Shown in pieces: positions 60,029 through 64,000 of a stretch of 64,000 nt of DNA. The notes under the pieces were generated by a model. The model was not told the DNA's origin. It saw nothing but the letters and a program-made list of their open reading frames with translations, and made no database searches. The position numbers and the translations under genes were made by a program. How positions within the stretch are numbered: the first letter of the stretch is position 1; every line of letters begins with the position of its first letter. This stretch comes from Desulfocapsa sp. (lineage in GTDB: Bacteria > Desulfobacterota > Desulfobulbia > Desulfobulbales > Desulfocapsaceae). The stretch covers positions 25,312-89,311 of the forward strand of contig JAQYVF010000005.1 of the NCBI GenBank assembly GCA_030145625.1. The letters are read 5' to 3'.

Positions 60029-61186
60029 ATGAAAAATATTCTTGATTGTACTGGTCATAAACTAAAGATCCTCAATATCTTAGATAGCAATGGAGTATAT
60101 TTGTTTGATGCTCAGGGAAAGAGATACATGGATTTGGAGTCAGGGATATGGTGCACATCTCTGGGACACAAAAATGTCAGAATTAACAATGTGATCAAAA
60201 AACAACTTGATAGCATCATGCATGCTGGGTTTTGCTATAGCAGTGAGATAGTAGATAACGCAGCGAAATCAATTTTGTCAGTAACAGGTTTGAAAAATGG
60301 GCGATGCGTATTTCTTAGTTCTGGAAGCGAGGCTGTAGAAATACTTAGGCAAGCAGCTAGGCATTCGGTAAAAACCCCAAAAACGCTGGTTTTGCATAAT
60401 GCTGAGCTTGGTGCGTATGATTCACTTACAGATAGAAAGCATGGATGGTACGGCTTTGAATGGAAAAATTGTGAGGAATGTACAGACAGCATTATATGCG
60501 ATCTGCACAGTGAAGCACTTAATAATATCCCTGAAGATGTCACTGAGTTCATCTTTGAACCAGGAAGTGATGCTGGCCTTGTAGGCTTTCCTCCCAAAGC
60601 ATTGATTCAGAAAATTGCCAGCTTGGTTCGCAGTAATGGTGGTAAAATAATCGCAAATGAAGTTACGACAGGAATCGGGCGTACAGGTAAATGGTTTGGC
60701 TATCAACACTACGATATAAAGCCGGATATGATTGCTCTTGGGAAAGGTATTGGAAATGGTTATCCTGTAAGTGTTGCTGTATTCTCCGAGAATACCACAA
60801 GTGAATTAGATACTTTTAAATACTCGCAGAGTCATCAGAATGATCCAATGGGAGCAGCTGTTGCAAATGAAGTTATTAACATAATAAAAGATCGTGATCT
60901 AATTAAAGATGCTGCGAGAAAAGGAAAGATTTTTATTTCTCAACTCAAATCCCTAGAAAGAAGCAATATAAAAATTCGTGGAAGAGGATTGATGTTCGCC
61001 ATTGATTTTATGAATGAGAAGACAGCAGAGAAAATATACAGTGAGCTGATAGAAAGCGGATATATTGTATGTAACAGAGGTTCTTTTCTTAGAATTGATC
61101 CGCCTCTCACAATAACTGAAGATGAGTATGGGGAATTCATTACCACACTCTCTTCTATAGTAGATCGAGAGATGATTTTCACATAA
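60029..61186 (+). CDS. Class III (PLP) aminotransferase
   Basis: MDLESGIWCTSLGHKNVRINNVI, FLSSGSEAVEILRQAAR, GGKIIANEVTTGIGRTGKWFGYQHYDIKPDMIALGKGIGNGYPVS. Confidence 0.9.
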   Translation: MKNILDCTGHKLKILNILDSNGVYLFDAQGKRYMDLESGIWCTSLGHKNVRINNVIKKQLDSIMHAGFCYSSEIVDNAAKSILSVTGLKNGRCVFLSSGSEAVEILRQAARHSVKTPKTLVLHNAELGAYDSLTDRKHGWYGFEWKNCEECTDSIICDLHSEALNNIPEDVTEFIFEPGSDAGLVGFPPKALIQKIASLVRSNGGKIIANEVTTGIGRTGKWFGYQHYDIKPDMIALGKGIGNGYPVSVAVFSENTTSELDTFKYSQSHQNDPMGAAVANEVINIIKDRDLIKDAARKGKIFISQLKSLERSNIKIRGRGLMFAIDFMNEKTAEKIYSELIESGYIVCNRGSFLRIDPPLTITEDEYGEFITTLSSIVDREMIFT

Positions 61187-61267
61187 CAATAACATGCACT
61201 CAGATATATTTATATAGTGTTTGACTATGCCTGGTTACAATCACCTAAAAAGAATACGGAGAAGAAA

Positions 61268-61579
61268 ATGAAGAAAACAGCATTGTTCATAAGTTGTGTT
61301 TTCATACTGTCTGTAACAGCCGTCTGTTTTGCTGCTGAAGGAAATCCCGAAAATGGTAAATTGCTTTTTTCTGATCCTAAACTTGCAGGTAGTCAAAACG
61401 ATACAGCATGTACCAAATGTCATCCTGGGGAAAAACCATTCAAATCCATTTCGAAGGATAAAGACCTAAACAAAATAATAAACATGTGTATTACAAAACC
61501 GTTAGCAGGAAATGCATTGGAAAAAGATTCTCAAGAAATGAATGACTTGAAAAGTTATATATTATCTCAATCAAAATAA
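61268..61579 (+). CDS. Small monoheme c-type cytochrome-like protein
   Basis: Signal peptide MKKTALFISCVFILSVTAVCFAAEG; CTKCH heme motif; PLAGNALEKDSQEMNDLKSYI. Confidence 0.8.
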   Translation: MKKTALFISCVFILSVTAVCFAAEGNPENGKLLFSDPKLAGSQNDTACTKCHPGEKPFKSISKDKDLNKIINMCITKPLAGNALEKDSQEMNDLKSYILSQSK

Positions 61580-61608
61580 CATTTCTGAAAAGGTCTGAAT
61601 TCAGAAAA

Positions 61609-61740
61609 ATCTAACAAAGGTATCAAGAGGGACTTGCAGGCAGCGCGGTTTTCCGAAACTCGGCCATGTTAACAAGCGCACCGGTAACCCGAACATGGTT
61701 GCTACAAACTCCCGCAAGCCCCTTATACCGGCCGTTAAAC
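61609..61740 (+). other. Integron attC site H (132 bp)
   Basis: R'' ATCTAAC (exact RYYYAAC) and R' GTTAAAC (exact GTTRRRY); arms aaaGGTATcAAGaGGGaCTTGC / GCAAGCCCCTTATACCggcc pair with three extrahelical bases. Confidence 0.85.
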
Positions 61741-61869
61741 CTAAGCATACATGTGTAAGTGATAAAAAACAGTACGGGCCAGGGAGTACATGCCCATGCG
61801 TCGATTTTTTAACAATACAACACGGCAAGCTTCTGAAATTGTTGGATAACAAACAAACAGGATAGAAGC

Positions 61870-63774
61870 ATGAACGCACTAAAATCCGCAATGGACGGCT
61901 TGAAAAGAGGGCTGCCTATAGTTTTCAATAGGATGACTGTCACTCTTTTGATCATTTGTTTTTCTGCAACGGGTTGCTTTTTAGCAAAAGTAAAAAAAGA
62001 AGTGCGCGAGTACTTGGCCTCCACCGTCCTGGTCGGGCAGATTTCTACCGCCTTTCCAGGCAAAGGGCCCATTATTGTGGCTGCCTACGCCAGGAATCAG
62101 GGCAAAAGAGAGGTGGTCCATTATACCGTTCTGCATGATTTTGGTGAGTATGAACTCATGGTTGCCAAAGGAAATTATTACGTTTTTGCGTATTGGGATA
62201 AAAACAGCAACCTGATTTATGACGCAGGCGAGCCGGCTGGGCAGTATGGTGACCCGAAAATGGTTACCGCACCGGCTGGAGGCGTTATTGGGAATATCAA
62301 TATTGCTATTCCGGAAAAAGCACAAAATATTGATGTGCCCTCTGGATTTGAAATCTCATCGGTTAAACCCCATAAGCTTCACAGTCGGCTTGCTGGTGCA
62401 ATAATCGATTTGGATGATGAGCTGTTTTCAGAGGAACATGGAAGCAAAGGCTATTGGGAAGGTATTTCATTTTTTAAGGAGTTTGGGGGCAACATCTATT
62501 TTCTCGAGGAATATGATCCTCAGAAAATACCTATCCTCTTTATACACGGTGCTACAGGCACGCCGAAAGGCTGGAAATATTTCGTCGATAACATCGATAG
62601 AACTCGGTTCCAGCCTTGGTTTTTTTATTATCCAAGCGGGGCCCGCATTCAAGGCATGTCCCAGCTGTTGCTCTGGAAATTAGAAAACCTGAAATCCAAG
62701 TATAACTTTGAACAGCTATATATTACGGCGCACAGTATGGGGGGCCTGGTCGCCCGGTCCTTTATTATGGATTCTAGTGCCCGTTTTCCCTATGTAAAAC
62801 TTTTTGTTTCACTGGCCACCCCGTGGGGGGGCGACGGGATGGCCGAGTACGGTGTTGAGCAATCTCCTGCGGTAGTACCGTGCTGGATCGATATGCAGCC
62901 GGAAAGTGCGTTTATCCAATCACTATACAGAACAAAAATGCCCGAGACCATCAGCTTTTACATGTTTTTCGGCCACCAGGGAAGCCGTAACCCCTTTCGA
63001 TCGAATAATGACGAAACCATTGCTTTTTCCAGCCTTCTGGACCGCAGAGCTCAGTCAGAGGCGAAAATGAATTATGCATTCAATGAGGACCATGAAAGCA
63101 TTATCTACAGCAAGGCTGTGTTGGACCAGTACAATGCGATTATCAACTCCTTTTCCCATCCATCCGGAGGATACCTCAAGATCCACTTTTCATACAACCA
63201 CCATTTCGCGGGCGAAAGGCCTGAGCCCACACTTATACTACAGCCTATTGGCAAAAAGCGTGCGGAAATGGAAATCAGACTAAGTGCCAATGATAATGGC
63301 AGAATACTCGGCCCTTTTCCTGCTGGTGACTATTTAGCAAGCTTTGGCGCTTTTACTGCCATCGGTAAAGGATACGTACCTGTTACGATTGAGAACAATG
63401 AAACAAATGAGTTGAAATATGTGTTGACCCCAGACAATATAATTTATGGGACTTTAATATCCGCTTTGCAATCGAAGGACTGGGCCGCCGGAATGCCGTA
63501 TCAGGAGAACTTCACGATACAAGCAATTACATTGAAAGGCACCGGGATTCATCGAAAACTCCGTCTGCTTGAAGGTGAAGATGTCAATATATTAGACTAT
63601 CTTATTCCACGTGCGGATTGCTACTACAAAGGAAATTTCTTTTTCTTTGGATTACCCCCTGGTGAATTCGATCTCGTTATTCGTGTGCAAGGCTACAAAC
63701 CCTTCGCAAAAAAGTGTTTTGTCAAGGCGGGCATACAATTAGATCCGATGCTTATTGAGTTAACACCAGAATAA
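61870..63774 (+). CDS. Lipoprotein alpha/beta hydrolase (PGAP1/lipase-like)
   Basis: CFSATGCFLAKV lipobox; PILFIHGATGTPKGWKYFVDNID; YITAHSMGGLVARSFIMD; C-terminal carboxypeptidase-regulatory-like segment. Confidence 0.82.
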   Translation: MNALKSAMDGLKRGLPIVFNRMTVTLLIICFSATGCFLAKVKKEVREYLASTVLVGQISTAFPGKGPIIVAAYARNQGKREVVHYTVLHDFGEYELMVAKGNYYVFAYWDKNSNLIYDAGEPAGQYGDPKMVTAPAGGVIGNINIAIPEKAQNIDVPSGFEISSVKPHKLHSRLAGAIIDLDDELFSEEHGSKGYWEGISFFKEFGGNIYFLEEYDPQKIPILFIHGATGTPKGWKYFVDNIDRTRFQPWFFYYPSGARIQGMSQLLLWKLENLKSKYNFEQLYITAHSMGGLVARSFIMDSSARFPYVKLFVSLATPWGGDGMAEYGVEQSPAVVPCWIDMQPESAFIQSLYRTKMPETISFYMFFGHQGSRNPFRSNNDETIAFSSLLDRRAQSEAKMNYAFNEDHESIIYSKAVLDQYNAIINSFSHPSGGYLKIHFSYNHHFAGERPEPTLILQPIGKKRAEMEIRLSANDNGRILGPFPAGDYLASFGAFTAIGKGYVPVTIENNETNELKYVLTPDNIIYGTLISALQSKDWAAGMPYQENFTIQAITLKGTGIHRKLRLLEGEDVNILDYLIPRADCYYKGNFFFFGLPPGEFDLVIRVQGYKPFAKKCFVKAGIQLDPMLIELTPE

Positions 63775-63867
63775 TGGGTGTGATTCCGGTTTCGCGCGTA
63801 TTTTTTTAGAAAGGAGAAAGGGGTCAAGTCGGCTTTTACTCTTGTCGCAAATTTTTAATAACAAAAT

Positions 63868-64000
63868 AATGCACCGGGTGCGACCTGAAAGTCGCCTCTT
63901 TTATTGCTGACCTATGAGTCAGCCTGCCGTTTCGTCGGCAGTTTTCTATCCCGGCACGCATAGCTGGTAACGGCTTTGTGTGAAGCCCGGGTGACAATGA
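63868..64000 (+). mobile_element. Possible 5' portion of a second group II intron, running off the window
   Basis: gtgcgacctgaaagtcgcctcttttattgctgacctatgagtcagcctgccg...ggtaacggctttgtgtgaagcccgggtgacaatga resembles a GUGCG-type intron 5' end and domain I helices. Confidence 0.4.

Noticed and set aside
51189-61740. Integron integrase intI within the window
   Set aside because: No tyrosine-recombinase ORF found in the track on either strand; the array is described only as integrase-less.

Overview
The window is a 64 kb chromosomal segment from a Gram-negative bacterium, probably Desulfobacterota (inferred from gene content only). The left ~30 kb is mostly ordinary core genes: a partial trmO at the edge, an EAL/HDOD protein, der, a PhnD-like binding protein paired with a hybrid histidine kinase, bpt, gdhA, a REC-PEP/pyruvate-binding protein, a cNMP-binding protein with pilT, a DUF3604/PpiC/HupE cluster, another hybrid kinase, dsbC and a HesB/IscA-like gene. 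The right half is accessory DNA. (1) A seven-gene exported or membrane operon is built around a 2124-aa secreted protein, and a TA-flanked MITE sits at its 3' end. (2) A Kelch/MBG protein and an SBBP propeller protein share a C-terminal SPFPW tail. The SBBP gene is split by a one-base shift in a poly-G tract. RAYT transposase and kinase fragments lie around them. (3) From ~51 to 62 kb there is an integrase-less array of integron gene cassettes (CALIN-like). Four attC-type sites are well supported and two more are plausible. One attC is interrupted on the bottom strand by a ~666-bp ORF-less group II intron at TTGT/T, and conceptual removal of the intron restores the R'' box. (4) Within that array lies a metallophosphoesterase-CHAT protease-RyR-domain module, the best candidate for an undescribed conflict/defence system. 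An orphan FISUMP gene at ~16 kb looks like a DGR target, but no RT or template repeat is in the window. All calls come from reading the sequence and supplied translations; no searches were run.
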